Shown: piece after piece, positions 24,386 through 33,587 of the stretch
How the letters are laid out: each line of letters starts with the position of its first letter
How positions within the stretch are numbered: position 1 is the first letter of the stretch
Assembly: GCF_035593305.1 (NCBI RefSeq)
Contig: NZ_CP141615.1
Location: 620,001 to 684,000, forward strand
DNA: 64,000 bases
Reading direction: 5' to 3'
Source of the DNA: Limnochorda sp. L945t
GTDB lineage: Bacteria > Bacillota > Limnochordia > Limnochordales > Geochordaceae
Notes under the pieces: generated by a model
What the model saw: the letters and a program-made list of their open reading frames with translations, nothing else
Databases searched by the model: none
What the model was told of the DNA's origin: nothing
Made by a program: the position numbers and the translations under genes

Positions 24386-25381
24386 TCAAGCGAAAGGGGC
24401 AAAGGGCACCGGGCTTTTCAACACCAGCCGCCGCCCGGTGACCGGATGCGCCAGGCTCACCTTGTGCGCGTGCAGCGCCATGCGAGCCGCCTCCTCGCGG
24501 CCGGGCGGAGAGGGCGGCCCGGCTTCGACCGCGGGCCGGCCGTAAAGGGGGTCGCCGACCACCGGGTGGCCGAGGTGGGCCATGTGCACCCGGATCTGGT
24601 GGGTGCGGCCGCTGCCGAGGGATAACGCCACGACGCTGGCCTCCCGGCCGTCCGGCAGGCCAACGTAGCAAAGCGACCGGTAGCGGGTCAGGGCCGCTTT
24701 GCCGCCTCCGGCCAACGCGGGGGTGCGGGTCGCCGACTCCGGCGGAGGCTCCTGGATGGCCACCGCCACCGTGCCGGCGGCCGGCTGCAGCCGGCCGTGC
24801 ACCAGCGCCACGTACCAGCGCTTGAGGGCCGCCCGCCCGGACGGCGAGTGCGGCGCCAGCCGCTCGTGGACGTAGGGGTCCTTGGCGATGACCATCAGCC
24901 CGGAGGTCTCCTTGTCGAGACGGTGCACGGGATGCACCCAGGGCGGCTCGCCCCTCTCCAGCCGGTGGTAGACGACCCCGTTGACGAGGGTACCGCCGAG
25001 ATGTCCCCGCGACGGGTGCACGACGAGGCCGGCCGGCTTGTCGACCACCATCACGTGGGCGTCCTCGTAGACGACGGGCACGGCCACCGGCTCGGGCGCC
25101 GCCGGCAACTCGGCGGGCAGGGACAGGACGAGGGCACGGTCGCCCGGGCCGAGGACGTCGCTAACGCGGGCCGGGCGACCGTCCACCCGGATCCCCCCGC
25201 ATGCCTTGAGCCTGCGCAACAGCGAACGGGAAAGATGCAGCCGCCCCAGCAGCACCTGGCGCACGGTACGCCCGGCGTCGCACGGCCCGAGGGCCAGGGT
25301 GGCGAAGGCGGCAAGAGGCGCCCCCGATGCGCCGCCGGCCGGCCCGGCCGGTGGCGCAACATCGTGACGCGGCGTCTGCAT
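24386..25381 (-). CDS. RluA/RluD-family RNA pseudouridine synthase
   Basis: This 331-residue minus-strand protein has an S4-like RNA-binding start (GRTVRQVLLGRLHLSRSLLRRLKACGGIRVDGRPA). The catalytic RluA domain includes VVDKPAGLVVHPS and the active-site motif HRLDKETSGLMVIAK, whose Asp attacks uridine. Downstream motifs LGSGRTHQIRVHMAHLGHPVVGDPLYG are intact. It modifies rRNA or tRNA uridines; the site cannot be assigned. It converges with the sugar permease gene, with 5 bases between stops, and diverges from the calcium ATPase. There is no evident ribosome binding site before ATG, so a leaderless or alternative start is possible. Confidence 0.93.
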   Translation of the reverse strand: MQTPRHDVAPPAGPAGGASGAPLAAFATLALGPCDAGRTVRQVLLGRLHLSRSLLRRLKACGGIRVDGRPARVSDVLGPGDRALVLSLPAELPAAPEPVAVPVVYEDAHVMVVDKPAGLVVHPSRGHLGGTLVNGVVYHRLERGEPPWVHPVHRLDKETSGLMVIAKDPYVHERLAPHSPSGRAALKRWYVALVHGRLQPAAGTVAVAIQEPPPESATRTPALAGGGKAALTRYRSLCYVGLPDGREASVVALSLGSGRTHQIRVHMAHLGHPVVGDPLYGRPAVEAGPPSPPGREEAARMALHAHKVSLAHPVTGRRLVLKSPVPFAPFA

Positions 25382-25538
25382 GGGCTCATTCTACCACCGG
25401 CATGCTTTGTGGTAGATTGGGAGCAGACCGGGACAGGCTCACGCGAATCCACCCATTCGAAGCCTGGCCGACGCGAAGGGAAGACCTGCGATAGCCCGCA
25501 CCGGTGCTCCGGCGGCTCGCCCCGAAGCGCGCCCCGAC

Positions 25539-28421
25539 ATGGGTGACGCCGCCCCCGCCCCGTCGACCCCGTGGCATGCCCTGGCTCCCGAAGAAGCGTG
25601 TCGTCGCCTGGAGACGGACCCCCAACGGGGCCTCTCCCCTACCGAAGTCGAGGCCCGGCTGAGGCGTTTCGGCCCCAACGCCATCCCGGAGGCGCCCGGG
25701 CGTACCATCTGGGCCATGGCGTGGGACCAGGTCCGGGAGCCGCTCGTCCTCATCCTCATCGCAGCCGCCGTGATCTCGGTGGCGCTCGGCGAGTGGTCCG
25801 ACGCCTTCGTGATCCTGGCCATCGTGATCCTCAACGCCGTGCTCGGTGTCACCCAGGAAAGCCGCGCCGAGCATGCCCTGGCCGCCCTCAGGGAACTGAT
25901 GCACCCCAACGCCCGGGTCTTGCGCGGCGGCCACCTCGTGGACGTCAACGCTCGAGAGCTCGTCCCCGGCGACGTGGTGCTGGTCGAGGCCGGCTCACGG
26001 GTGCCCGCGGACCTGCGCCTGGTCGAGGCGGCCAACCTGCAGGCCGACGAGGCTCCGCTCACGGGCGAGTCGGTGCCCGTCAGCAAGGAGGCCGCCCAGG
26101 TGCTCCCGCCGGAGACGGCGGTGGCCGACCGGACCAACCTCCTCTATATGGGCACGGTCATCACCTACGGCCGGGGCGTCGGCGTGGTGGTCGGCACCGG
26201 GCTGCAGACGGAGATGGGGCGGATCGCCGCGTACCTTCGCCAGGAGGAGCCGGAGCCGACGCCGCTGCAGCGGCGACTGGCCGAGCTCGGCAAGGTGCTC
26301 GGCGGGATCGCGCTCGGCGTGGTCGTCGTCGTGTTCGCGGTGGGCCTGGCCCGGGGCGAGCCGCTGCTGGACATGTTCATGACGGCGGTGAGCCTGGCCG
26401 TGGCGGCCATCCCGGAGGGCCTGCCGGCCATCGTGACCATCGTGCTGGCCCTGGGCGTGCAGCGGATGGCGGCGCGCCAGGCCATCGTCCGCCGCCTGCC
26501 TGCCGTGGAGACCCTGGGGGCGGCGACGGTCATCGCCTCGGACAAGACCGGCACCATCACCCAAAACCGCATGGAAGCGGTGCGGGCCTGGATCGAGGGC
26601 GTCGTCGTGGACCTGAGGGGGCTGGGGCAGGAGAGCCGGCCCGGCGGGCCCGCAGCCCGGCACTCCGGGGTGTGGCAGAGCCTCGATCCTGTTGCTGCTG
26701 CCGCGCTCGAGTGGGTGCTGCGGGGCGGTTCGCTGGTCAACGACGGCCGGCTGGAGCGCCTGGAAGAGGACCGGGGCTGGCGGGCCGTGGGGGATCCCAC
26801 CGAGACGGCCATCCTGGCCGCGGCCGCCCGGGCCGGCTTCTGGCCCGAAGACGAGCACCGGCGCTTTCCCCGCATCGGCGAGGTGCCCTTCGAGTCCCGG
26901 CGCAAGCGCATGTCCACCCTGCACCGCAACGCGCCCGCCGGGGACGAGTCCTCGCCGGGCGACGAGGTGGCGGCCGCCGGCGACGGCGGGCTGAGCGCTA
27001 CGCTGACCCGCAGCGCGGGGCGGGGGAGTCTCGCGTGGCCGGGGCCGGAGCTGCTGGCGGGCGCGCCTTACCTGCTCTTCACCAAGGGCAGCCCGGAGTC
27101 GGTGCTGAGCCGCTGCCAGGCCATCCTCCGGGGAGGGCGGGTGGAGCCGCTCGACGAGCAGGCCAGGCAGGAGGTCATGGAGGCCAACGCGGCGATGGCC
27201 CGTGACGCGTTGCGGGTCCTGGCCGTAGCGGTGCGGCCCCTGCAGGTCCCCCTCGAGCCCATGCGAGAAGAGGTAGCCGAGCAGGCACTGGTGCTGCTGG
27301 GGCTGGTGGGACTCATCGACCCGCCGCGGCCGGAGGTGGCCGAGGCGGTCCGGGTCAGCCGCAGGGCCGGAGTGCGGCCGATCATGATCACGGGAGACCA
27401 CCGGGACACGGCCACCGCCATCGCAAGCCAGGTGGGGCTGATGCGCTCCGGCGGCACGGCCCGGGTGCTGACGGGCGTGGAGCTCGACCGGATGAGCGAC
27501 GAGGATCTCGAGAGGGTCGTCGAGGACGTCGACGTGTACGCCCGGGTCACGCCGGAGCACAAGCTGCGGGTGGTCGAAGCGCTCAAGCGACGGGGGCACG
27601 TGGTGGCCGTCACGGGAGACGGGGTCAACGACGCCCCGGCGTTGCAACGGGCCGACATCGGGGCGGCCATGGGGATTACGGGCACCGACGTCGCCAAGGG
27701 AGCGGCCGACATGGTGCTGGCCGACGACAACTTCGCGACGGTGGTGGCCGCGGTCTCCGAAGGCCGGACCATCTTCGAGAACATCAAGAAGTTCGTGCAC
27801 TACCTGCTCTCCTGCAACCTGGGGGAGATCGTGACCATCTTCGGAGCGATCCTCCTCGGCCTGGGGCGCCCGCTCACCGCCATCCAGATCTTGTGGGTCA
27901 ACCTGGTGACGGACGGGCTGCCCGCGCTGGCGCTCGGCGTGGACCCGCCCGAGCCGGGCCTCATGGAGCGGCCGCCGCGCCGGCGCGGGGAGGGCGTCTT
28001 CGCCGGCGGTATGGCGTGGCGAGACGCCTACCAGGGGCTCATGCTGGGTGCGCTCACGCTGGCCGTCTACTCGTGGGTGCTGAGCGAGGGGCACGGCATC
28101 GAGCGGGCCCGGACGGCGGCCTTTGCGACGCTCGCCCTGTCCCAGCTGGTGCACGCGTTCAACATCCGGTCGAGCCGCCAGTCGCTCGTGCAGGTCGGGC
28201 CGCTGTCCAACCGGTGGCTGCTCGGCGCGTTCGCTATCTCGGCCGCCCTCGAGTTGGTGGTGCTCCTGTGGCCGCCCCTGGCCGGCGTGTTCGGGGTCAC
28301 GCCCCTCAACGGCCCCGAGTGGGAAGGCATCCTGCTTGCGACCTTCGCCCCGATCCCGATAGTAGAGGCAGTGAAGGCGGTGGAACGGGCGGTCGCCCGC
28401 CGCCGGTTCGCGCACGAATGA
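25539..28421 (+). CDS. P2A-type calcium-transporting ATPase
   Basis: This 960-residue cation pump has an N-terminal cation-ATPase domain, TGES (175-178) in the actuator domain, phosphorylation site DKTGTITQ with Asp335, GDGVNDAPAL in the P domain, and about ten membrane helices. The M4 motif AAIPEGLPAIVTI and the M6 stretch NLVTDGLPALALGVDP carry residues typical of Ca2+ sites in SERCA- and PMR1-like pumps. Ca2+ export is therefore more likely than Mg2+ or heavy-metal export. It is divergent from the pseudouridine synthase gene and followed after 12 bases by an OsmC-like gene, suggesting co-transcription. Confidence 0.93.
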   Translation: MGDAAPAPSTPWHALAPEEACRRLETDPQRGLSPTEVEARLRRFGPNAIPEAPGRTIWAMAWDQVREPLVLILIAAAVISVALGEWSDAFVILAIVILNAVLGVTQESRAEHALAALRELMHPNARVLRGGHLVDVNARELVPGDVVLVEAGSRVPADLRLVEAANLQADEAPLTGESVPVSKEAAQVLPPETAVADRTNLLYMGTVITYGRGVGVVVGTGLQTEMGRIAAYLRQEEPEPTPLQRRLAELGKVLGGIALGVVVVVFAVGLARGEPLLDMFMTAVSLAVAAIPEGLPAIVTIVLALGVQRMAARQAIVRRLPAVETLGAATVIASDKTGTITQNRMEAVRAWIEGVVVDLRGLGQESRPGGPAARHSGVWQSLDPVAAAALEWVLRGGSLVNDGRLERLEEDRGWRAVGDPTETAILAAAARAGFWPEDEHRRFPRIGEVPFESRRKRMSTLHRNAPAGDESSPGDEVAAAGDGGLSATLTRSAGRGSLAWPGPELLAGAPYLLFTKGSPESVLSRCQAILRGGRVEPLDEQARQEVMEANAAMARDALRVLAVAVRPLQVPLEPMREEVAEQALVLLGLVGLIDPPRPEVAEAVRVSRRAGVRPIMITGDHRDTATAIASQVGLMRSGGTARVLTGVELDRMSDEDLERVVEDVDVYARVTPEHKLRVVEALKRRGHVVAVTGDGVNDAPALQRADIGAAMGITGTDVAKGAADMVLADDNFATVVAAVSEGRTIFENIKKFVHYLLSCNLGEIVTIFGAILLGLGRPLTAIQILWVNLVTDGLPALALGVDPPEPGLMERPPRRRGEGVFAGGMAWRDAYQGLMLGALTLAVYSWVLSEGHGIERARTAAFATLALSQLVHAFNIRSSRQSLVQVGPLSNRWLLGAFAISAALELVVLLWPPLAGVFGVTPLNGPEWEGILLATFAPIPIVEAVKAVERAVARRRFAHE

Positions 28422-28433
28422 GGAGGGCTTGCA

Positions 28434-28964
28434 TTGGCAGCGATGGACGTGGTCGTGCGTCACGCAGGAGGCATGGCCTTCGTGGGCTACGGGCCGTCGG
28501 GTCACTTCACCGTCATGGACGGCCACGAGCCGGGAAGCGACGAGCCCCAGCGGGCTCCCGGCCCCATGGAGATGCTGCTCATCGCGCTCGGGGGATGCAC
28601 CGGGATGGACGTGGTGAGCATCCTGCACAAAAAGCGCGTGCCCTTCACGGGGGTGGAGCTGCGGATCCATGGCGAGCGGGCGCCCGAGCACCCGCGCCGG
28701 TACACGTCGATCGAGATCGAGTACGTGGTGCGGGGGAGCGCCTTGCCCCGTAAGCCGGTGGAAGACGCGGCCCGGCTCTCCTTCGAGAAGTACTGCTCGG
28801 TGGCGGCCACGCTCAAGGCCGGCACCCGGCTCACCTACCGCGTGACCCTGGAAGAGCCCGCCGTCCATGGGGCTGCGCCCGGCGGCGCAACGACCGGGGT
28901 GGAGCGGGCGGCCCCCGCGGCCTCCCTCCCGCCGGCGGAGGGGGGCGCCGGGCCGCAAGGCTGA
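28434..28964 (+). CDS. OsmC/Ohr-family protein
   Basis: This 176-residue protein has the OsmC fold with two reactive cysteines in typical places, LGGCTGMDVVSIL and EKYCSVAATL. Family members reduce organic hydroperoxides or act on related thiol chemistry. It is of the YhfA-like subgroup rather than classical OsmC, judging from the opening and the GGCTGMD motif. TTG 28434 follows AGGAGG by 7 bases and is preferred over ATG 28443. The last ~30 residues are an Ala/Pro/Gly-rich tail. It trails the calcium ATPase. Confidence 0.87.
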   Translation: MAAMDVVVRHAGGMAFVGYGPSGHFTVMDGHEPGSDEPQRAPGPMEMLLIALGGCTGMDVVSILHKKRVPFTGVELRIHGERAPEHPRRYTSIEIEYVVRGSALPRKPVEDAARLSFEKYCSVAATLKAGTRLTYRVTLEEPAVHGAAPGGATTGVERAAPAASLPPAEGGAGPQG

Positions 28965-28990
28965 GCGTGCGCAAAGACTACGAAACGGCA

Positions 28991-29030
28991 GGGCCGGGGG
29001 CACCTGCGAGGCCGCAGGCCGCCCCGGCCC
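28991..29030. terminator. Long hairpin between convergent osmC-like and thiT genes
   Basis: GGGCCGGGG (28991-28999) pairs with CCCCGGCCC (29022-29030), with an inner CCTGCG/CGCAGG stem. No T-run follows on either strand. Its place between two convergent stop codons suggests bidirectional termination or transcript-end protection. Confidence 0.55.
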
Positions 29031-29039
29031 CCCTCACGT

Positions 29040-29594
29040 TCACCCTGCCGGCAGGGCCACCCGGCGGAACAGCTCCGTGCGGGTGCGCAGCGCCCAGACG
29101 ACCACCACGGTGACCACGGCCTCGGGGACGAGGTAGGTCACGTTGTAGACGAGGGAGTAGAGGGCCACCGGCTGCCCGGCCGGCGCATAGCTGGCGAAGA
29201 AGACGATCCCCGACAGCCAGTGCGCGGCGAGCCTCCCCAGCGAACCGGCCGCCACGCCCCACTCGGGCGAGCGAAACGCGCCCGCTATCCCCAGCACGCC
29301 GAACGCCACCGGATAGTCGAGCAGCGCTTGCGCCCAGTGCACGACGTAGCCGCCGAACGCCATCTGCAGGAGCCCTGAGGCTGCACCGGCGACGATCCCG
29401 GGCCAGACGCCCCAGCGCGCCGCGAGGACGAAAAGCGGCACCATCTCGAGGGAGACGGAGCCTCCCTGCGGCATCTGGAAGAGCTTGAGAGCGCTCAGCG
29501 CCACAGAGAGGGCCACCGCGATGCCGCCTTCGGCCACCAGATGGGTGGGAGTCCGGCGGGTCCAGTAGGACGACACCCTGGCTCGTTGCTGCAT
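29040..29594 (-). CDS. thiT: Thiamine ECF transporter substrate-binding subunit ThiT
   Basis: This 184-residue membrane protein has about six helices and the ThiT (YuaJ) signature region, GGSVSLEMVPLFVLAARWGVWPGIVAGAASG with GGYVVHWAQALLDYPVAFG. These aromatic and polar residues bind thiamine in known ThiT structures. ThiT works with the shared ECF energising module, which is not in the window. ATG 29594 follows GGAGG on the minus strand. A TPP riboswitch lies about 160 bases upstream, so expression is expected to fall when thiamine pyrophosphate is abundant. Confidence 0.9.
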   Translation of the reverse strand: MQQRARVSSYWTRRTPTHLVAEGGIAVALSVALSALKLFQMPQGGSVSLEMVPLFVLAARWGVWPGIVAGAASGLLQMAFGGYVVHWAQALLDYPVAFGVLGIAGAFRSPEWGVAAGSLGRLAAHWLSGIVFFASYAPAGQPVALYSLVYNVTYLVPEAVVTVVVVWALRTRTELFRRVALPAG

Positions 29595-29602
29595 GATGCG
29601 AA

Positions 29603-29670
29603 GTGCACCTCCTTCCCGGCCGGCCCGGCGGCCGACCTCTGCCGAAGCAGGCAGGGAGCGGAGGGTGCAC
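29603..29670 (-). promoter_or_regulatory. Possible Shine-Dalgarno-sequestering stem in the thiT leader
   Basis: The minus-strand ribosome binding segment GGAGGTGCAC (29612-29603) can pair with GTGCACCCTCC (29670-29660), with one bulged C. This would hide the thiT ribosome binding site, so the riboswitch may act on translation initiation. No T-run terminator is seen between aptamer and start. Confidence 0.5.
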
Positions 29671-29752
29671 CTCACGCGCCTGAAGACACGACGGCCATCG
29701 CTCGCGCACAGGCAGGCGATGGCCGACCAGAGGACGTAACCCCAGCGGCGGC

Positions 29753-29868
29753 CCCTTCCCTCCGCAGGCATTACCCTGATCAGGTCCGAGGGGTCCCGGG
29801 ACCCCCTGCCGCCGGCCTGCCGGCGTCGCGGAGGCACCCCGGGTCTCAGCGCACCTGGCTCCCCCAGT
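29753..29868 (-). ncRNA. TPP riboswitch (THI element) upstream of thiT
   Basis: On the minus strand the leader reads ACTGGGGGAGC, then GCTGAGA, then a GC-rich extended P3 hairpin. After that come GGACCTGATC, AGGGTAATGCC and TGCGGAGGGAA. These are the conserved core blocks of the thiamine pyrophosphate aptamer, in the right order. The thiamine transporter downstream confirms the assignment. Confidence 0.92.
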
Positions 29869-30037
29869 GGCTCGCCGGAAACCCTGGATGGTCGGAACGG
29901 ATCCCAAACCCGATGGGGTGATTCGGTGCCGGCATCCGATTCCCTTCCGCTTTCGCGCGTCGAGACCTGGGCGCAGCAGGGGGCGCCCGCGGCCACGGCG
30001 AAATCGGCCCCAACGCCGAGGGAGGAGGCCGCCCCTG

Positions 30038-31048
30038 TTGGCCCGATACGTGTTGATGCGCCTGGGCCTTGCCGTTCCCATCATCCTGATCCTGGTCAGT
30101 ATCATGTTCCTGATCCTGCGGGTGATGCCGGGCGACCCGGTGCTGGCCATGCTGGGAGGCCGCAACGTCAGCCCGCAGGTGATCGCGGAGTACCGCCAGC
30201 GGCTCGGGCTCGACCGCCCGTTGCTCCTTCAGTACGTCGATTACCTCGGGCAGGTGGCCCGGGGAGACTTCGGGACCTCCATCCGCACCGGCAGACCCGT
30301 CATCCGGGAGTTGCTCGACCGGTTCCCGGCCACGCTCGAGCTGGCCGTCTCGGGGATGCTGGTCGCCTTCGTGCTGGGGCTGGCCGGCGGGATGATGGCC
30401 GCGACCCGGGCTGACCGGGCCCCGGACCATGCGATGCGCCTGGCCAACGTGGGCTTCTTCGCGATGCCCATCTTCTGGTTCGGCCTGATGCTGCAGATGA
30501 TCTTCGCCGTGCGGCTCCACTGGTTTCCGGTGGGCGGGCGGCTCGACCCGGTGACGGCGGCCCTGTTCGAGCCCCGCACGGGCTTCTACGCGCTCGACGC
30601 GCTGCTCGAGCGCGACTGGGAGGCGCTGGGCAGCGCGCTGCATCACATGGTACTGCCGGCGGTGACGCTGGGCGTGGTGCTCTCCGGGGTCGTGGGCCGC
30701 TTGAGCCGCACGCGCCTTCTCGAGGTGCTGGACGCCGACTACGTGCGTACCGCTCGTGCCAAGGGCCTGGCGGAGCGCCGGGTGCTCTGGGTGCACGCGC
30801 TGCGCAACGCCATGATCCCCATCGTCACCGTCGTGGGCATGCAGTTCGCGCTGTTGCTGGCCGGCGCCGTGCTGACGGAGACCGTCTTCTCGTGGCCCGG
30901 GATTGGCAGGTATCTCCTCATGAGCATCGACTACCGGGACTTCCCCGCCATCCAGGGCAGCGTGGTCTTCATCGCCCTCTTCATCTCGGTGATCAACTTG
31001 CTGGTGGACATGACGTACCCGCTGCTCGACCCACGGGTGCGATTCTGA
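30038..31048 (+). CDS. Peptide/nickel-type ABC transporter permease (DppB/OppB family)
   Basis: This 336-residue protein has six helices and the family opening ARYVLMRLGLAVPIILILVSIMFLILRVMPGDP, together with the permease loop YVRTARAKGLAERRVLWVHALRNAMIP. Start TTG 30038 follows GGAGGAGG by about 10 bases; GTG 30050 and ATG 30056 are in-frame alternatives. It is the first gene of a permease-permease-binding protein operon. It starts 170 bases from the riboswitch of the divergent thiT gene. Imports oligopeptides or a related solute. Confidence 0.92.
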   Translation: MARYVLMRLGLAVPIILILVSIMFLILRVMPGDPVLAMLGGRNVSPQVIAEYRQRLGLDRPLLLQYVDYLGQVARGDFGTSIRTGRPVIRELLDRFPATLELAVSGMLVAFVLGLAGGMMAATRADRAPDHAMRLANVGFFAMPIFWFGLMLQMIFAVRLHWFPVGGRLDPVTAALFEPRTGFYALDALLERDWEALGSALHHMVLPAVTLGVVLSGVVGRLSRTRLLEVLDADYVRTARAKGLAERRVLWVHALRNAMIPIVTVVGMQFALLLAGAVLTETVFSWPGIGRYLLMSIDYRDFPAIQGSVVFIALFISVINLLVDMTYPLLDPRVRF

Positions 31049-31060
31049 GGGGAAAGCGCG

Positions 31061-31951
31061 ATGGCATCATCCAGTACAGTCGAGACGGCCACGTCGACCG
31101 CCTGGGGCGTCCGGGCGCTGGGGCTGCACCGTTTGGTTCGCCACTACCTCCTGGCCGTCGGAGGCGGCATCGTCGTCTTGGCCGTCGCCTTGACGCTCCT
31201 GGCGGGATCCATTGCTCCCTACTCGCCTACGGACGCCGTGGGCGAGCGGCTGCAGCCGCCCGGGGCCGGCCACTGGATGGGCACCGACCAGTTGCGCCGG
31301 GACGTCTTCAGCCGGGTCGTGTGGGGAGGCCGCGTGCCCCTCACCGTGGCGGCGGTGGCGACGCTGGCGTCGTTCGGCGCCGGTTCGTTGTTGGGCTGGG
31401 TCTCGGGCTTCTGGGGCGGTACGGTGGATCGGGTCTTGTCGCTGGTCATGGACGCGGTCTACTCGTTTCCCGCGCTGGTGCTGGCCATCGTGGTGGTGGC
31501 GATGCTGGGCCCCGGCATGCTCAACATGGTGCTCGCCATCGCCCTTGTGTACGTCCCTACGTACTTCCGTCTGGCCCGGAGCCAGACGCTGCAGGTGCGG
31601 GAGATGGAGCACGTGGAGGCGGCCCGGGCGCTGGGAGCCTCGAGGCTGCGCACCCTCTTTTTGCACGTCGCACCCCTGACGCTGCCGGCTCTTCTGGCGG
31701 TCTCGTCCTTCACCGTGGCGGACGCCATCCTGACGGAGGCCGCGCTGGCCTTCTTGGGGTTCGGCCTGCCGCCGCCGACGCCCGATTGGGGGTTCGACAT
31801 CCAGAATGGCCAGAAGTTCTTGCAGGCGGGGCACTGGTGGCTGGTGACGTTCCCGGGGCTGTTCATCATCGTGGTGTCCCTGGGCTTCGGGATGGTGGGG
31901 GAGGGGATCAATGACTGGCTGGATCCCCGGCGCAAGCGGCTCACGACGTGA
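31061..31951 (+). CDS. Peptide-type ABC transporter permease (DppC/OppC family)
   Basis: This 296-residue second permease subunit has the DppC-like N-terminal helix, the MGTDQLRRDVFSRVVWGGRVPL motif that follows it, and the EAA loop VEAARALGASRLRTLFLHVAPLTLPAL. Its C-terminal motif EAALAFLGFGLPPPTPDWG is highly typical. It lies 12 bases after the DppB-like gene and 64 bases before the binding-protein gene. Confidence 0.93.
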   Translation: MASSSTVETATSTAWGVRALGLHRLVRHYLLAVGGGIVVLAVALTLLAGSIAPYSPTDAVGERLQPPGAGHWMGTDQLRRDVFSRVVWGGRVPLTVAAVATLASFGAGSLLGWVSGFWGGTVDRVLSLVMDAVYSFPALVLAIVVVAMLGPGMLNMVLAIALVYVPTYFRLARSQTLQVREMEHVEAARALGASRLRTLFLHVAPLTLPALLAVSSFTVADAILTEAALAFLGFGLPPPTPDWGFDIQNGQKFLQAGHWWLVTFPGLFIIVVSLGFGMVGEGINDWLDPRRKRLTT

Positions 31952-32015
31952 GGCGCGGGCAGGAATTGGTGGACCAGGAAGGGAATAGAACGGCCAATCC
32001 GAAGGGAGGAAGGAC

Positions 32016-33587
32016 ATGAGAGCGGTAGGGCGCTTTTCCTGGTGGGTGGTGCTGGCCCTGGTGGCGATGATGCCGGCGGGGGCGCTGGCCGCCCAGGATT
32101 CGACCCTCATCATCGGCACGACGGACAAGGTCACGCAGCTCGAGCCCGCCAACTCGTATGACTTCTGGACGTGGCACGTACTGGAACAAACCACCGGGAC
32201 GCTGGTCACACCCGAGCCGGGCACGGCCAGGCTGGTGCCGTCGCTGGCGGAGCGGTGGCAGATCTCGTCCGACGCGAAGGTGTACACCTTTTATCTGCGC
32301 CGGGGGGTGACGTTCACAGACGGGACCCCGTTCAACGCGCAGGCCATGAAGTGGAGCCTCGAGAGGGCGCTGAAGCTGGACGGCCCCGAGGGCGCCGTCG
32401 GGCTCATCAAGGGCATCGACAAGATCGAGGCGGTCGACGAATACACGTTGCGTATCACCCTCAAGCAGAGCGACGCCACGTTCCTGGCGCGCCTCGCCGA
32501 CCCCATCGCTCCGGTGATGGCGTTCAGCCCTAAGTCGATGCCGGCGGACAAGATGGTCAACGGGCAGTACGCGGGCACCGGGCCGTACAAGCTCGTGCGC
32601 TACGACCCGGACCAGCGGGTGGTGCTCGAGGCGTACGACAAGTACTGGGGGCCCAAACCCAAGACGCAGCGCGTCATCGAGGTCTTCTACTCGGACGCGT
32701 CGGCGCTGCGGGCGGCGCTCGAGTCCGGGCAGATCGACGTGGGCTTCCGGACGTTCAACCCGGAGGACATCGCCAGCCTGGAGAAGGACGGGCGGTTTGC
32801 CGTCATCAAGGGCAAGGGGAGCCTCTCGGTCCGCTATATCGTGTTCAACGTGACGCAGAAGCCCTTCGACAACCCTGCGCTGCGCCGGGCGCTGGCGCTG
32901 GCCATCGACCGGGAGCGGATCGTGAGCGACGTCTTCGGCGGGCTCAACGCGCCGCTCTACAGCATGGTGCCGCCGGGTATGTGGAGCCACATCGAGGCGT
33001 ACCCCAAGCGTGACGTCGAGGGCGCCCGCAAGGCGCTGGCCGCGCTCGGGTACTCCCAGAGCAAGCCGCTCACCATCACCCTCTGGTACACGCCCAGCCA
33101 CTACGGCACCACGGAGGGCGACGTCGCAGCGGTGGTAAAGGACAGCCTGGAAGAGACCGGGCTGGTCAAGGTGGACGTGCAAGCCCTCGAGTGGGGCACG
33201 TACGTGACCCGCATGAGCGAGGGCGCGCTCGGGATGTTCTTCCTGGGCTGGTACCCCGACTTCCTCGACCCGGACAACTTCCTGGCGCCGTGGCTCACGG
33301 AGGCGCCGGGGTCGCTGGGCACGCACCTCGACCGGGCGACCAGCGAGGCCGACCGGGCGTACTACCGGGAGTTCGTGCGGCTGCTCACGGCGGCCAAGCA
33401 CGTGAGCGACCAGGACATCCGCGAGCGGTTCTACGTGCAGGCCCAGCAGAAGCTGGCGGAGAGCGCGATCCTCATCCCGCTCTGGCAAAACAGCATCCAG
33501 CACCTGGCCATCGCCCAGCGCAACGTCGAGGGGATCGTGCTGGATCCGTCCATGAACTTCCGTACCTGGTTGATGTACAAGAAGTAA
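32016..33587 (+). CDS. Peptide-type ABC transporter substrate-binding protein (family 5)
   Basis: This 523-residue secreted protein has a signal peptide (WWVVLALVAMMPAGALA). The SBP family 5 fold shows LVPSLAERWQISSDAKVYTFYLRRGVTFTDGTPFNAQAMKWSLERAL, the family signature, and GQYAGTGPYKLVRYDPDQRVVLEAYDKYWG. No lipobox Cys is evident. A strong GGGAGGAAGG site precedes ATG. The gene closes the operon after the two permeases; the DppD/DppF ATPases are absent here. Ligand could be a peptide, an opine or a sugar oligomer. Confidence 0.92.
   Translation: MRAVGRFSWWVVLALVAMMPAGALAAQDSTLIIGTTDKVTQLEPANSYDFWTWHVLEQTTGTLVTPEPGTARLVPSLAERWQISSDAKVYTFYLRRGVTFTDGTPFNAQAMKWSLERALKLDGPEGAVGLIKGIDKIEAVDEYTLRITLKQSDATFLARLADPIAPVMAFSPKSMPADKMVNGQYAGTGPYKLVRYDPDQRVVLEAYDKYWGPKPKTQRVIEVFYSDASALRAALESGQIDVGFRTFNPEDIASLEKDGRFAVIKGKGSLSVRYIVFNVTQKPFDNPALRRALALAIDRERIVSDVFGGLNAPLYSMVPPGMWSHIEAYPKRDVEGARKALAALGYSQSKPLTITLWYTPSHYGTTEGDVAAVVKDSLEETGLVKVDVQALEWGTYVTRMSEGALGMFFLGWYPDFLDPDNFLAPWLTEAPGSLGTHLDRATSEADRAYYREFVRLLTAAKHVSDQDIRERFYVQAQQKLAESAILIPLWQNSIQHLAIAQRNVEGIVLDPSMNFRTWLMYKK

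Noticed and set aside
25381-25416. Leaderless promoter for the pseudouridine synthase gene (TAGAAT close to its ATG on the minus strand)
   Set aside because: No matching -35 was found at 16-18 bases, so the evidence is too thin to list.
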